The notes beneath the pieces are model-generated. The model had not been told where the DNA came from. It saw only the letters and a list, made by a program, of their open reading frames with translations, and did no database searches. A stretch of 17,259 bases of DNA from DASZFV01 sp035546175. GTDB lineage: Bacteria > Myxococcota_A > Polyangia > Fen-1088. The first letter of the stretch is position 1. Each line of letters begins with the position of its first letter. Position numbers and translations under genes: made by a program. This document shows, in pieces, positions 1 to 10,445 of this stretch. The stretch covers positions 1 through 17,259 of the forward strand of contig DASZWW010000494.1 of assembly GCA_035546175.1 (NCBI GenBank), given 5' to 3'.

Positions 1-152
1 AGCAGCCGCCGCGCGCGGGCGAAGGTGCCGCGGCGGCCCAGGGCCGCGTCGCGCGCCTCGTTCGCGCGGCGGCCGAGCGAGAAGAGGTCCGGCGCGGCGA
101 CGGGCGCCGCGGCCGGCGCGTCGCTCGCGACCACCGTCGAGTCGGCGCTCAC
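1..152 (-). CDS. Probable radical-SAM menaquinone (futalosine pathway) enzyme, N-terminal fragment
   Basis: Only the first 51 codons are present; the gene runs off the left edge. I chose the GTG at 152 because it overlaps the ubiX stop in a GTGA and has a good ribosome site (GGGAGG, 159-164) six bases upstream. The visible protein starts with an Ala-rich stretch, followed by DLFSLGRRANEARDAALGRR. This resembles the N-terminus of MqnC/MqnE/CofH-type radical-SAM proteins, which begin with a short 'LFxLGxxAxxxR' helix before the barrel. The CxxxCxxC cluster motif would lie outside the window, so the family call rests on weak similarity plus context: ubiX, menG, ubiD and a polyprenyl synthase lie directly upstream in the same coupled chain. 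If correct, it acts in the cytoplasm on aminofutalosine or futalosine derivatives. Another late menaquinone gene is possible. Confidence 0.45.
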   Translation of the reverse strand, partial: MSADSTVVASDAPAAAPVAAPDLFSLGRRANEARDAALGRRGTFARARRL

Positions 153-739
153 TTCGCGCCTCCCGGCGCGTCGGCGCCCCAGCGCGGCATGAGCGCGTTG
201 GCGAGCTCGGGCAGCCCCAGCTGATCGAAGACGCGGCCCACGACGGTGTCGAGGAGCGCCTCGAGGGTCACGGGCGAGGAGTAGAACGACGGGGCGGCCG
301 GCAGCACGACGGCGCCCGCGCGCGTCACGGCCAGCATGTTCTCGAGGTGGATCGCCGACAGCGGCGTCTCGCGCACGACGAGCACGAGCTTGCGGCGCTC
401 CTTGAGCATGACGTCGGCGGCGCGGCCGATGAGGTCGTCCGACACGCCGTGCGCGATGCGGGCCAGGCCGCCCGTCGAGCAGGGCACGACGACCATGGCG
501 TCCCAGCCCGCCGAGCCCGAGGCGAACGGCGCGTGGAAGTCGCGCAGCCCGTAGCGCTTGAACGGGTAGGCGGGCACGTCGCCGAGCTCGTGCCTCCAGA
601 CCTCGGCGCCCGACGACGAGAAGACGACGCCGACCTCCAGCGCCGCGGGGCCGCTCGAGCCGTGTCTGGCGAGGACGTCGAGGATGCGCTTCGCGTAGAG
701 CGAGCCCGACGCGCCTCCGATGGCGACCACCAGCTTCAC
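149..739 (-). CDS. ubiX: Flavin prenyltransferase UbiX (MqnM-like role)
   Basis: A 196-residue protein, normal for UbiX/Pad1. These enzymes attach a dimethylallyl group to FMN, making the prenyl-FMN cofactor needed by UbiD-family decarboxylases. The N-terminus has the Rossmann-like flavin motif GGASG (residues 8-12). The central block reads VVPCSTGGLARIAHGVSDDL and is followed by RAADVMLKERR and LVVRETPLSAIHLENML, all family hallmarks. It starts at a GTG whose last bases form the TGA stop of menG (GTGA, four-base overlap), and its own TGA overlaps the next GTG in the same way, so the genes are translationally coupled. With ubiD two genes upstream and menG between, it probably serves the menaquinone decarboxylase rather than a phenolic-acid decarboxylase. 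The family is certain; the pathway is inferred from neighbours. Confidence 0.93.
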   Translation of the reverse strand: MKLVVAIGGASGSLYAKRILDVLARHGSSGPAALEVGVVFSSSGAEVWRHELGDVPAYPFKRYGLRDFHAPFASGSAGWDAMVVVPCSTGGLARIAHGVSDDLIGRAADVMLKERRKLVLVVRETPLSAIHLENMLAVTRAGAVVLPAAPSFYSSPVTLEALLDTVVGRVFDQLGLPELANALMPRWGADAPGGAK

Positions 740-1461
740 GACGCCACCACGAGGGACGCCACGCCCGACGGGAAGAGGTCCGTGCCCTCGACGCTCGAGA
801 AGCCCGCCTCGCGCATGAGGGCCACGAACTCGGCCAGCGAGCGGAACTGCGCGATCGAGTCGGGCAGGTAGCGGTAGGCCTCGCGGTCGCCCGTGATGGC
901 CCAGCCCACGAGCGGCAGGACGTGGGCGTTGTAGGCGTCGAGGAAGAAGCGGCGCTTGCCGGCCCGGAAGAACTCGAGGATCGCCACGCGGCCGCCGGGG
1001 CGCACGACGCGCCGGAGCTCGGCGAGGCCGCGCGGCAGATCGCGCAGGTTGCGCACGCAGAAGGCCGAGAACGCGCCGTCGAAGGCGCCCGCGCGGTAGG
1101 GCAGGGCGTGGCCGTCGGCGCCGTGCGTCTCGATGGCGGCGCCGGCCGGGATCTTCGGGCGCCCGGCGCGCAGCATCTCGCGCGAGAAGTCGGCCGAAGC
1201 GACGCGCGCGCCCGGCACGCGGCGCACGATCTCGACGCCGCCGTCGAGGGTGCCGGCGCCCAGATCCAGGAGGCGCGGCTGCTCGCCGAGGCCCTCGAGC
1301 AGCCGCGTGATGGCCTTCCTTCGCCACAGGCCGTCGACGCCCGCCGACATGACGCGGTTCGCGGCGTCGTAGCGCCCCGCCACGCGATCGAACATGCCGC
1401 GCACGTCGTGGCCGGCCTCGGCGAGCGACGTCGTCGTCGCCACCGTCGACGCCGTCGTCAT
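736..1461 (-). CDS. menG: Demethylmenaquinone methyltransferase (MenG/UbiE family)
   Basis: A 241-residue class I SAM-dependent methyltransferase that would add the last methyl group to demethylmenaquinone. The SAM-binding motif is LLDLGAGTLDGG (residues 64-75), slightly different from the usual DLGCGTGD. UbiE-type features follow: NRVMSAGVDGLWRRKAI near the N-terminus, ALPYRAGAFD and FCVRNLRDL in the middle, ILEFFRAGKRRFF around 161-173, and AYRYLPDSIAQF around 195-206, the UbiE signature. The ATG at 1461 overlaps the ubiD TGA as ATGA and has a GGAG eight bases upstream (1470-1473), so the start is well supported. An N-terminal run of Thr/Ala/Ser precedes the domain. Because its neighbours belong to menaquinone synthesis, menG is the better name than ubiE. 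Confidence 0.9.
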   Translation of the reverse strand: MTTASTVATTTSLAEAGHDVRGMFDRVAGRYDAANRVMSAGVDGLWRRKAITRLLEGLGEQPRLLDLGAGTLDGGVEIVRRVPGARVASADFSREMLRAGRPKIPAGAAIETHGADGHALPYRAGAFDGAFSAFCVRNLRDLPRGLAELRRVVRPGGRVAILEFFRAGKRRFFLDAYNAHVLPLVGWAITGDREAYRYLPDSIAQFRSLAEFVALMREAGFSSVEGTDLFPSGVASLVVAS

Positions 1462-2978
1462 CGCGGCGGCTCCGGCAGGCCGAGGTCGCGGTAGAGCGCG
1501 TCCACGCGCGCCATCACCTCGGGCGTCATCCTCAGGACCTCGGGCCACTCGCGGGTGAAGCCCTCCTCCTTCCACTTTCGCGTGGCGTCGACGCCCAGCT
1601 TGCCGCCGAACCCGAACGCCTGCGACGCGTGGTCGAGCACGTCGATGGGCCCCTCCGCGAAGAAGACGTCGCGCTTGGCGTCGATGTTGTTGAGGGCCCG
1701 CCAGGCGACCTCGCGCACGTTCTGCACGTCGACGTCCTCGTCGACGACCACGATGCACTTGGCGAACATCATCTGCCCCATGCCCCACAGCGAGTGGCAG
1801 ATCTTGCGCGCGTGGTGCGGGTAGTCCTTCTTGATCGACACGAGGCACAGGTTGTGGAACACGCCCTCGACGGGCAGGTTCATGTCCACGATCTCGGGGA
1901 AGGTCATCTGAAGGAGCGGCAAGAAGAGCCGCTCCGTCGCCTTGCCGAGCCAGGCGTCCTCCTGGGGGGGCGGGCCCACGACCGTCGTCGCGTAGATGGG
2001 CTGCTCGCGCCGCGTGATGCAGGTCAGGTGGAACACCGGGTAGTCGTCGGCCAGGGAGTAGTAGCCCGTGTGGTCGCCGAAGGGCCCCTCGCGCCGGAGC
2101 TCGTCGACGTCGACGTACCCCTCGAGCACGAAGTCGGCCGACGCGGGCACCTCGAGGTCGACGGTCTTGCACGGCACCACCTCGACGGGCTTGCGGCGCA
2201 GGAAGCCCGCGAAGAGGAGCTCGTCGATGCCGTCCGGCAGCGGCGCCGTCGCCGAGTACGCCAGCACCGGGTCGCCGCCGAGCGCGACGGCCACGGGCAT
2301 GCGCTGGAGGCCGAGCTCCTTGTAGCGCCGCATGTGGCGCCGCCCGGTCTTGTGCAGCTGCCAGTGCATGCCCGTCTCGCGCGGGCCGTAGACCTGCATG
2401 CGGTAGCAGCCGACGTTGCGCGTGCCCTTGTCGGGGTCGCGCGTGATCACCAGGGGCAGCGTGATGTACGGGCCGCCGTCCTCGGGCCAGGTCGTGAGGA
2501 CGGGGAGCTTGCCGAGATCGGGGTCGGTCTCGACGACCTCCTGGCAGGGCGCCGTCCGCACCGTCTTGGGCATGGACGCGGCGACGCGCGCCACCTTGGG
2601 CAGCATGCGGACCTTGTCGAGCAGGCCCGCGGGCGGCTGCGACTTGACGAGGGCGCCGATCGCCCGCGCGTGCTCCTCGAGGTCGCCCACGCCGAGCGCC
2701 CACGACATGCGCCGCCGCGTCGCGTACGTGTTGATGAGCGCGGGGAAGCGCGAGCCCTTGACCCGCTCGAAGAGCAGGGCGGGGCCGCCCGCGCGCATCG
2801 AGCGCTGCGCGATCTCGGACAGCTCGAGCACGGGGTCGATCTCGCGCGTGATGCGCTTGAGCTCGCCGCGCTCCTCGAGGTACCGCGCGAAGCTGCGCAG
2901 GTCGCTCCAGTGGGAGGGCACGTCCGAGGCGGGCCCGGGCGCCGCCGCCGCGCCGGCGCTGTCGGGGGCGACGGCCAT
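1458..2978 (-). CDS. ubiD: UbiD-family prenyl-FMN-dependent decarboxylase (MqnL-like, menaquinone)
   Basis: A 506-residue protein of the UbiD family, which decarboxylates aromatic or polyprenylated acids using prenyl-FMN. In the futalosine route the UbiD-like enzyme (MqnL) removes the carboxyl group of 1,4-dihydroxy-6-naphthoate or its prenylated form. Seen here: NVGCYRMQVYGPRETGMHW (188-206), which carries the expected catalytic Arg (R193), and EGPFGDHTGYY (297-307), which carries the acidic pair E297 and D302 of the E/R/E-type active site. The C-terminal block GMGQMMFAKCIVVVDED is also typical. The ATG at 2978 shares its A with the upstream stop (TGATG) and has GAGAGGA (2986-2992) seven bases before it. 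An Ala/Pro-rich extension of about 20 residues precedes the domain. The family is certain; choosing menaquinone over ubiquinone rests on the neighbouring genes. Confidence 0.92.
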   Translation of the reverse strand: MAVAPDSAGAAAAPGPASDVPSHWSDLRSFARYLEERGELKRITREIDPVLELSEIAQRSMRAGGPALLFERVKGSRFPALINTYATRRRMSWALGVGDLEEHARAIGALVKSQPPAGLLDKVRMLPKVARVAASMPKTVRTAPCQEVVETDPDLGKLPVLTTWPEDGGPYITLPLVITRDPDKGTRNVGCYRMQVYGPRETGMHWQLHKTGRRHMRRYKELGLQRMPVAVALGGDPVLAYSATAPLPDGIDELLFAGFLRRKPVEVVPCKTVDLEVPASADFVLEGYVDVDELRREGPFGDHTGYYSLADDYPVFHLTCITRREQPIYATTVVGPPPQEDAWLGKATERLFLPLLQMTFPEIVDMNLPVEGVFHNLCLVSIKKDYPHHARKICHSLWGMGQMMFAKCIVVVDEDVDVQNVREVAWRALNNIDAKRDVFFAEGPIDVLDHASQAFGFGGKLGVDATRKWKEEGFTREWPEVLRMTPEVMARVDALYRDLGLPEPPR

Positions 2979-4003
2979 CAGGAGGTCCTCTCGACGGAGA
3001 GCACGGCCAGGTCGCGCAGCGCGTCCCGGAAGGTCGACGGCGGCACGGCCTCGAGCTCCGTCACGGCGTCGGCGGCGAGCTCGCGGGCCCGGTCGCGGGC
3101 GCGCGCGACGCCGCCCGCGGCGCGCGTCGCCGCGAGGATCTCCACGGCCACTTCGGGCGCGACGCCCGCGTCGCCGAGCTGCGCGCGCACGCGGCGGGCG
3201 AGGGCCGGATCGGCCTCGCAGGCGTACAGGACGGGCAGCGTGAGCTTGCCCTCGACGAGATCGTGCCCCACCGACTTGCCGGCCTTGTCCTCGTCGACGT
3301 CGGCGTCGAGCACGTCGTCGGCGATCTGGAAGGCCCGGCCCACGGCGCGGCCGTAGCGCTCGAGCGGCGCGTCGAGCGCGGCCCCGACGGCGCCGCCCAC
3401 GCGCGCGCACCAGGCGATGAGCGACGCCGTCTTGCGATCGATGACGCGGAAGTAGTCGTCCACGGTCGCGTCGGGGTTGCCGGCGCGCTCGAGCTGGGCG
3501 ACCTCGCCCTCGGCCATCTCGGTCACGGTCGTGGCGAGCGACTGCACCATGGGCAGCGAGCCCGTGAGGGCGACGGTCTCGAGGGCGCGCGCGAGGCAGA
3601 AGTCGCCCACGAGCACGACGATGCCGTTGCCGAACACCATGCGCGCCGCGGGGCGGCCGCGCCGCACGCGCCCGTCGTCGACCACGTCGTCGTGGTACAG
3701 CGTCGCCGTGTGGATGAGCTCGGCGGCGCACCCGACGGCCACGCCCAGCTCGACGGGCGCCCCCGCGGCGCGCGCCCCGAGCACCGCCAGGAGCGGGCGC
3801 AGCCGCTTGCCCCCCGCCCCGAGCAGGTGCGCGCCCACCTGCGGGATGGCCCCCACGGGGCTCTCCATCCGTTCGGCGAGCCTGGCCTCGACGAGGCGCA
3901 TCTCTCCGTCCACGAGGGCGACCAGGTCCTCGACGCGCGGGCGCGCCTCCGCGCGGCCGGGCGCTCTCGAGGTGACGGCTGACATGGCCGGAATATGGGG
4001 CAT
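2978..4003 (-). CDS. Long-chain polyprenyl diphosphate synthase (trans-isoprenyl)
   Basis: An all-alpha trans-prenyltransferase that condenses isopentenyl diphosphate units to make the polyprenyl side chain of menaquinone. From the ATG at 4003 it has 341 residues. GKRLRP (65-70) binds diphosphate. The first Asp-rich motif is HDDVVDD (DDxxD 105-109) and the second is DDVLD (229-233). The residue five before the first motif is Ala, which in this family leaves the product tunnel open, so a long chain (C35-C45 class) is likely. The start is uncertain: GTG 4021, ATG 4003 and ATG 3985 are all in frame and none has a clear ribosome site. I avoided 4021 because an AT-rich promoter-like island lies directly before it. 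The gene leads the coupled ubiD-menG-ubiX chain. Names such as ispB or hepT would over-specify it. Confidence 0.92.
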   Translation of the reverse strand: MPHIPAMSAVTSRAPGRAEARPRVEDLVALVDGEMRLVEARLAERMESPVGAIPQVGAHLLGAGGKRLRPLLAVLGARAAGAPVELGVAVGCAAELIHTATLYHDDVVDDGRVRRGRPAARMVFGNGIVVLVGDFCLARALETVALTGSLPMVQSLATTVTEMAEGEVAQLERAGNPDATVDDYFRVIDRKTASLIAWCARVGGAVGAALDAPLERYGRAVGRAFQIADDVLDADVDEDKAGKSVGHDLVEGKLTLPVLYACEADPALARRVRAQLGDAGVAPEVAVEILAATRAAGGVARARDRARELAADAVTELEAVPPSTFRDALRDLAVLSVERTS

Positions 4004-4023
4004 GGAGGCGGCCCGGGTCACGA

Positions 4024-4054
4024 CGTTTCTAAATATTCAAAATGAATTGAAACT
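4024..4054 (-). promoter_or_regulatory. AT-rich island with two dyads: probable promoter/operator of the menaquinone genes
   Basis: In a region otherwise very rich in G+C, these 31 bases are almost all A/T. They contain GTTTC (4025-4029) facing GAAAC (4049-4053), and inside it ATTCA-AAA-TGAAT (4035-4047). The two dyad centres differ by two bases. The island lies between the regulator stop (4072) and the polyprenyl synthase start region, where a promoter for the leftward chain would be expected. MarR-fold proteins commonly bind such short AT-rich inverted repeats, so autoregulation or control by the adjacent GbsR-like protein is an inference. No convincing -35/-10 pair is visible. Confidence 0.4.
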
Positions 4055-4071
4055 ACGCAAGCTCTTCCGCG

Positions 4072-4724
4072 TCAGCGCCGCGATCGCCCCGCGGCGCGTC
4101 GCCGCGGGGGGCGCGCCCGCCCGCCCGCCGCCGGGCGCGCCGCCGCCTCTTGGGCCGGCGAGCCCGCGGGCGCCTCGACCTTGAGCACGTCGCGGAACTT
4201 CCCCACGTCCATGGTGAGCTGGCCGAGGAGCATGTCGAGCAGGGTGCCGCCCAGCGCGCAGATCTCCTGGAGGCGCTCGAGGCGCTCGGCCGTGAAGGCG
4301 GCCTCGGCGGCCAGGCGCTTCGGCGCCGCGGCCTCGGCGGCGCGCGCGCCGGCGACGGCGCGGGCCACCGAGTCGACGGCCGCGCCGATCTCGCGCCGCT
4401 CGCGCTCGTTCAGCACGCCGCTGATCATCTTCCAGAAGTCCGTCTCCGCTTGATAGTGCTCGCGCCGCTGGCCGCGCACCCACACGCGGTGCACGACGCC
4501 CCAGCGCCCCAGCGCGGCCAGCGTCATCGAGGCCGAGCCGGCCGAGATCCCGAGGCGCTTCTGGATCTCGGACTGCGGGAGCGGCTCGCGCGAGAGGTAG
4601 AGCAGGCCGAAGGTCCGGCCCATCGTGCGCGTGAAGCCCCAGAACTCGACGATGCGCCCGCAGGTGTCGACCCCGAGGTCGCGGGCGCGCTGGAGCTCGG
4701 CCTCGGGGTCCGCGGCGCCCGCCA

Positions 4725-4725
<1 letters not shown>
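4072..4725 (-). CDS. GbsR/MarR-like winged-helix transcriptional regulator
   Basis: A 217-residue DNA-binding protein resembling the GbsR family (COG1510). The N-terminus GRIVEFWGFTRTMGRTFGLLYL (about 23-44) is characteristic. A winged helix follows: SEIQKRLGISAGSASMTLAAL (about 52-72) is the helix-turn-helix and WGVVHRVWVRGQRREHY (75-91) the wing. A long C-terminal helical part (about 96-180) would make the dimer interface. The last 30 residues are an Ala/Arg/Pro-rich basic tail, possibly disordered. It starts at a GTG that overlaps the rlmN TAG by one base (TAGTG), so it is probably expressed through rlmN translation. Known GbsR proteins repress osmolyte-uptake or synthesis genes, but none is visible here; the likelier target is the AT-rich dyad just downstream. 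The ligand is unknown. Confidence 0.8.
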
Positions 4726-5813
<1,088 letters not shown>

Positions 5814-5815
5814 CT

Positions 5816-5837
5816 GGGCGCGCAGACTAGCGCGCCC
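5816..5837 (-). promoter_or_regulatory. Perfect 8-bp hairpin directly before the rlmN start codon
   Basis: GGGCGCGC (5816-5823) and GCGCGCCC (5830-5837) form a perfect eight-pair G+C stem with a six-base loop. On the transcribed strand it ends two bases before the rlmN ATG. No run of U follows, so a classical terminator for the upstream VWA gene is not supported. A purine-rich GAGAGGG (5842-5848) sits just upstream. With the hairpin folded, that Shine-Dalgarno-like sequence would be only six bases (CCAC plus AG) from the ATG. A role in translation control, or as a weak terminator, is an inference. Confidence 0.5.
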
Positions 5838-5849
5838 GTGGCCCTCTCG

Positions 5850-8510
<2,661 letters not shown>

Positions 8511-8515
8511 GGGAA

Positions 8516-8520
8516 CCTCT
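8516..8520 (-). promoter_or_regulatory. Ribosome binding site AGAGG of the VWA gene
   Basis: AGAGG lies five bases before the GTG at 8510, inside the 18-bp gap after the lipoprotein stop. It decides the GTG start, which gives a complete signal peptide. Confidence 0.65.
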
Positions 8521-8528
8521 ACCGCGCG

Positions 8529-10343
8529 TCAGGGCGGCAGCATTCCAGTTCGGCAGCAACGGAACCCGACTGAAGGCAGGCGGACCGGCACGGACGGCGC
8601 CGGCGTCGACGCGTCGCACTGGAGGCCCGGGGCGCGCGTCACGGCGGGCGTCACCGAGTTGTCGATGAAGCTCGCGATGTCGTAGGCGCCGCCGCGGAGC
8701 TCGTACGGGCCCGTGGCCTTGGTGGTCGCGGCCCCCGTGATGACCCACTCCTTGACGTTCCCGCTCATGTCGTAGAACTCGTCGCCCGTCGCCGAGGACT
8801 GGTCGGACACGCACATGCTCGCCGAGCCCGTGGGGATGGTCGCCGCCGGCTTGCTCATGGCGGCGGTGTAGTCGAAGCCGTTGCAGAGGGAGCCGGTGTA
8901 GTTGTTGCCGTACGGGAAGGTCGTGTCGCCCGAGCCGTTGCAGACGTCGAACCACTCGGCGACCGTGCAGAGGCGCCAGCCGTCGGCCGGCTTGCCGATC
9001 TTCTCGCAGGCCGCCTCCGCCTCCTCCTTCGTCACGTTCGTCCACGGCTGCTTGCCCGGCACCGAGCAGGGGCGGCGGGTCGAGTCGAAGCCGTGGTCGG
9101 TGGCCGTCGAGTCGTAGCGGGTGGCCTCGTAGACGAACATCGTGACGTTCTGCGAGGCGACATAGACGACCTTGTCGTCCATGGTCTTGTTCGACAGCGC
9201 GTCGAGCTCGTCGACCTCGCCGTCGCAGTCGTCGTCCTTGCCGTTGCAGACCTCGATGCCCGGCGTCTTCATCGAGCCGACGCACTTGTGGCCCGAGGCC
9301 TGCGTGTTGTCGCAGGCCCACACGCCCGTGCCCGCGCACGGCCCCGAGCCGACGGTGCAGGCCTGGCCGATCTCGAACGCCTCGTCGACCTTGCCGTCGC
9401 AGTCGTTGTCGAGCGTGTCGCACCCCTTCGAGGTGTCCTCGGTGTCCTGGTACGTCGCCGGGTACTTGCACACCCAGCCGCTCTGGCCGGCGCACGTCGG
9501 GGTCGTGCCGGCGCAGACGCCCATGGCCTTGCAGGTGATCGTCGGGGCCCCGACGTTGTCGTCGATCATCCCGTTGCAGTCGTTGTCCAGGCCGTCGCAG
9601 ATCTCGACGCCGCCGTTGGTCTTCGCGCAGGCCGTCTCGCAGCCCGGCACGTTCGGGTCTCGGTCGTAAAAGCCGTCGAGGCACGCCCCCTGCTGGCACG
9701 TGCCCAGCACGCAGCTCGCCTTCGCGAACGGGTAGGAGCAGACGTGGTTGCAGGCGCCGCAGTTGTTGACGTCGTTCTGGAAGTCGAAGCCCTCGTCGGT
9801 GACGCCGTCGCAGTTGTTGTCGAGCCCGTCGCAGGTCTCGACGCCGCCGTTCGTGGGCTCGCACTCGCAGCCGTTCGAGGCCTTCTTGTCGGCGTCCACG
9901 AAGTCGCCGACGCAGGTGATCTTGCACTGGCCGGCCACGCAGTCGGGCGTCGAGTTGGGGGCCGTGCAGTTGTTGAGGCAGGCGCCGCAGTTGAACGGGT
10001 CGGTCTGGCGCTCGGGCGAGCTCGGATCGCAGGCGATGATGCCGGCGCCCCCGCCGGCGCCCGACGCGCCGCCCATGCCGCCCGCGCCGCCGCCGCCGTT
10101 GCCGCCGAGGCCCGTGATGAGCTCGGGGCCGGAGTCCGGGAGGGGAGGCACGTCGAGCTGCTCGGCGTCGGGGGTCGTCACGACGCCCGCGTCGATCGGC
10201 ACGAGGACGCCGCCGAAGTCGTAGAGCCGCTTCTTGCAGCCGGCGCCGAAGACGACGAGGGGAAGAAGGAGAGCCGCCAGGCCGAGTGAGCGGCGCGGCA
10301 AGAACGAAATGCGCGAACCCCGAGACCTAAGCGAGGAGGCCAT
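8529..10343 (-). CDS. Lipoprotein with MopE-type repeats and FGE/SUMF1-like domain
   Basis: A 604-residue lipoprotein (from the ATG at 10343). The signal peptide ends in FGAG|C, with lipid attachment at Cys36 followed by Lys-Lys. A Gly-rich linker (about 78-101) precedes Cys-rich segments (DPFNCGACxNxC type). Four MopE-type repeats begin near residues 170, 248, 307 and 365. The C-terminal third (about 389-600) is an FGE/sulfatase-modifying-factor fold: VTKEEAEAACEKIG, WRLCTVAEW, FPYGN, MSGNVKEW, LRGGAYDI and VGFRCC. The Cys-x4-Cys pair used by true formylglycine-generating enzymes before GFR is not seen, so a binding role is likelier than catalysis. A GTG at 10361 is an alternative start, but it overlaps a -10-like TATAGT. 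It is probably cotranscribed with the VWA gene. Its partner is unknown. Confidence 0.88.
   Translation of the reverse strand: MASSLRSRGSRISFLPRRSLGLAALLLPLVVFGAGCKKRLYDFGGVLVPIDAGVVTTPDAEQLDVPPLPDSGPELITGLGGNGGGGAGGMGGASGAGGGAGIIACDPSSPERQTDPFNCGACLNNCTAPNSTPDCVAGQCKITCVGDFVDADKKASNGCECEPTNGGVETCDGLDNNCDGVTDEGFDFQNDVNNCGACNHVCSYPFAKASCVLGTCQQGACLDGFYDRDPNVPGCETACAKTNGGVEICDGLDNDCNGMIDDNVGAPTITCKAMGVCAGTTPTCAGQSGWVCKYPATYQDTEDTSKGCDTLDNDCDGKVDEAFEIGQACTVGSGPCAGTGVWACDNTQASGHKCVGSMKTPGIEVCNGKDDDCDGEVDELDALSNKTMDDKVVYVASQNVTMFVYEATRYDSTATDHGFDSTRRPCSVPGKQPWTNVTKEEAEAACEKIGKPADGWRLCTVAEWFDVCNGSGDTTFPYGNNYTGSLCNGFDYTAAMSKPAATIPTGSASMCVSDQSSATGDEFYDMSGNVKEWVITGAATTKATGPYELRGGAYDIASFIDNSVTPAVTRAPGLQCDASTPAPSVPVRLPSVGFRCCRTGMLPP
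8544..9179 (-). other. FGE/SUMF1-like domain region of the lipoprotein
   Basis: This stretch encodes the C-type-lectin-related FGE fold. The order of conserved blocks matches PF03781-type proteins: VAEW for the usual EAEW, FPYGN, DMSGNVKEWV, RGGAYD and GFR near the end. Extra cysteines (for example C446, C459, C468, C487, C511) suggest an oxidised extracytoplasmic domain stabilised by disulfides. Confidence 0.8.
9204..9842 (-). repeat. Four MopE-type repeats in the lipoprotein
   Basis: Four copies of the Cys/Asp/Asn motif occur: ETCDGLDNNCDGVTDEG, EICDGLDNDCNGMIDDN, GCDTLDNDCDGKVDEA and EVCNGKDDDCDGEVDEL. They are spaced 58-78 residues apart. The third lacks the first Gly, and the last three vary at the final Gly. 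The same motif fills the next gene, so the two proteins share a repeat module as well as an operon. Confidence 0.85.
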
Positions 10344-10353
10344 GTGCGTGCGT

Positions 10354-10386
10354 GCGTTCACTATAGACCAGTTTCAGGCACGCAAG
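10354..10386 (-). promoter_or_regulatory. Candidate promoter for the lipoprotein/VWA pair
   Basis: The minus strand reads TTCTTG, a 17-base gap, then TATAGT just before the ATG at 10343. The -10-like box is good and the -35-like box poor. It overlaps the alternative GTG start at 10361, which argues for the ATG and a very short leader. This is from visual inspection only. Confidence 0.3.
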
Positions 10387-10400
10387 AACATCGGCGGTTG

Positions 10401-10424
10401 CCGGGGAGGGCTGAATCTCCCCGG
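10401..10424 (-). terminator. Hairpin after ndk, possible terminator without a U-run
   Basis: CCGGGGAG (10401-10408) and CTCCCCGG (10417-10424) form a perfect 8-bp stem with an eight-base loop, 22 bases past the ndk TAA. No U-run follows on the transcribed strand, so termination would be atypical or factor-dependent. Its position at the end of the TCA operon and just before a candidate promoter fits a boundary. Confidence 0.4.
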
Positions 10425-10445
10425 GGCGCCGGCCGGGGCGGGCGT

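Noticed and set aside
1629..3356. A 575-codon plus-strand open frame opposite ubiD and the polyprenyl synthase, and similar long antisense frames at 9093-10289, 12025-13095 and 14075-15184.
   Set aside because: All are low-complexity shadows of well-supported genes on the other strand.
4019..4021. GTG start for the polyprenyl synthase.
   Set aside because: It directly abuts the AT-rich dyad, so a promoter there would leave almost no leader, and there is no ribosome site. It cannot be excluded.
5816..5837. Intrinsic terminator for the VWA gene.
   Set aside because: The stem is strong, but no U-run follows and the rlmN ATG comes two bases later; I list it as a regulatory hairpin instead.
8529..10343. 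A true sulfatase-activating FGE.
   Set aside because: It is a lipoprotein outside the cytoplasm, no sulfatase gene lies nearby, and the catalytic Cys pair is not apparent.
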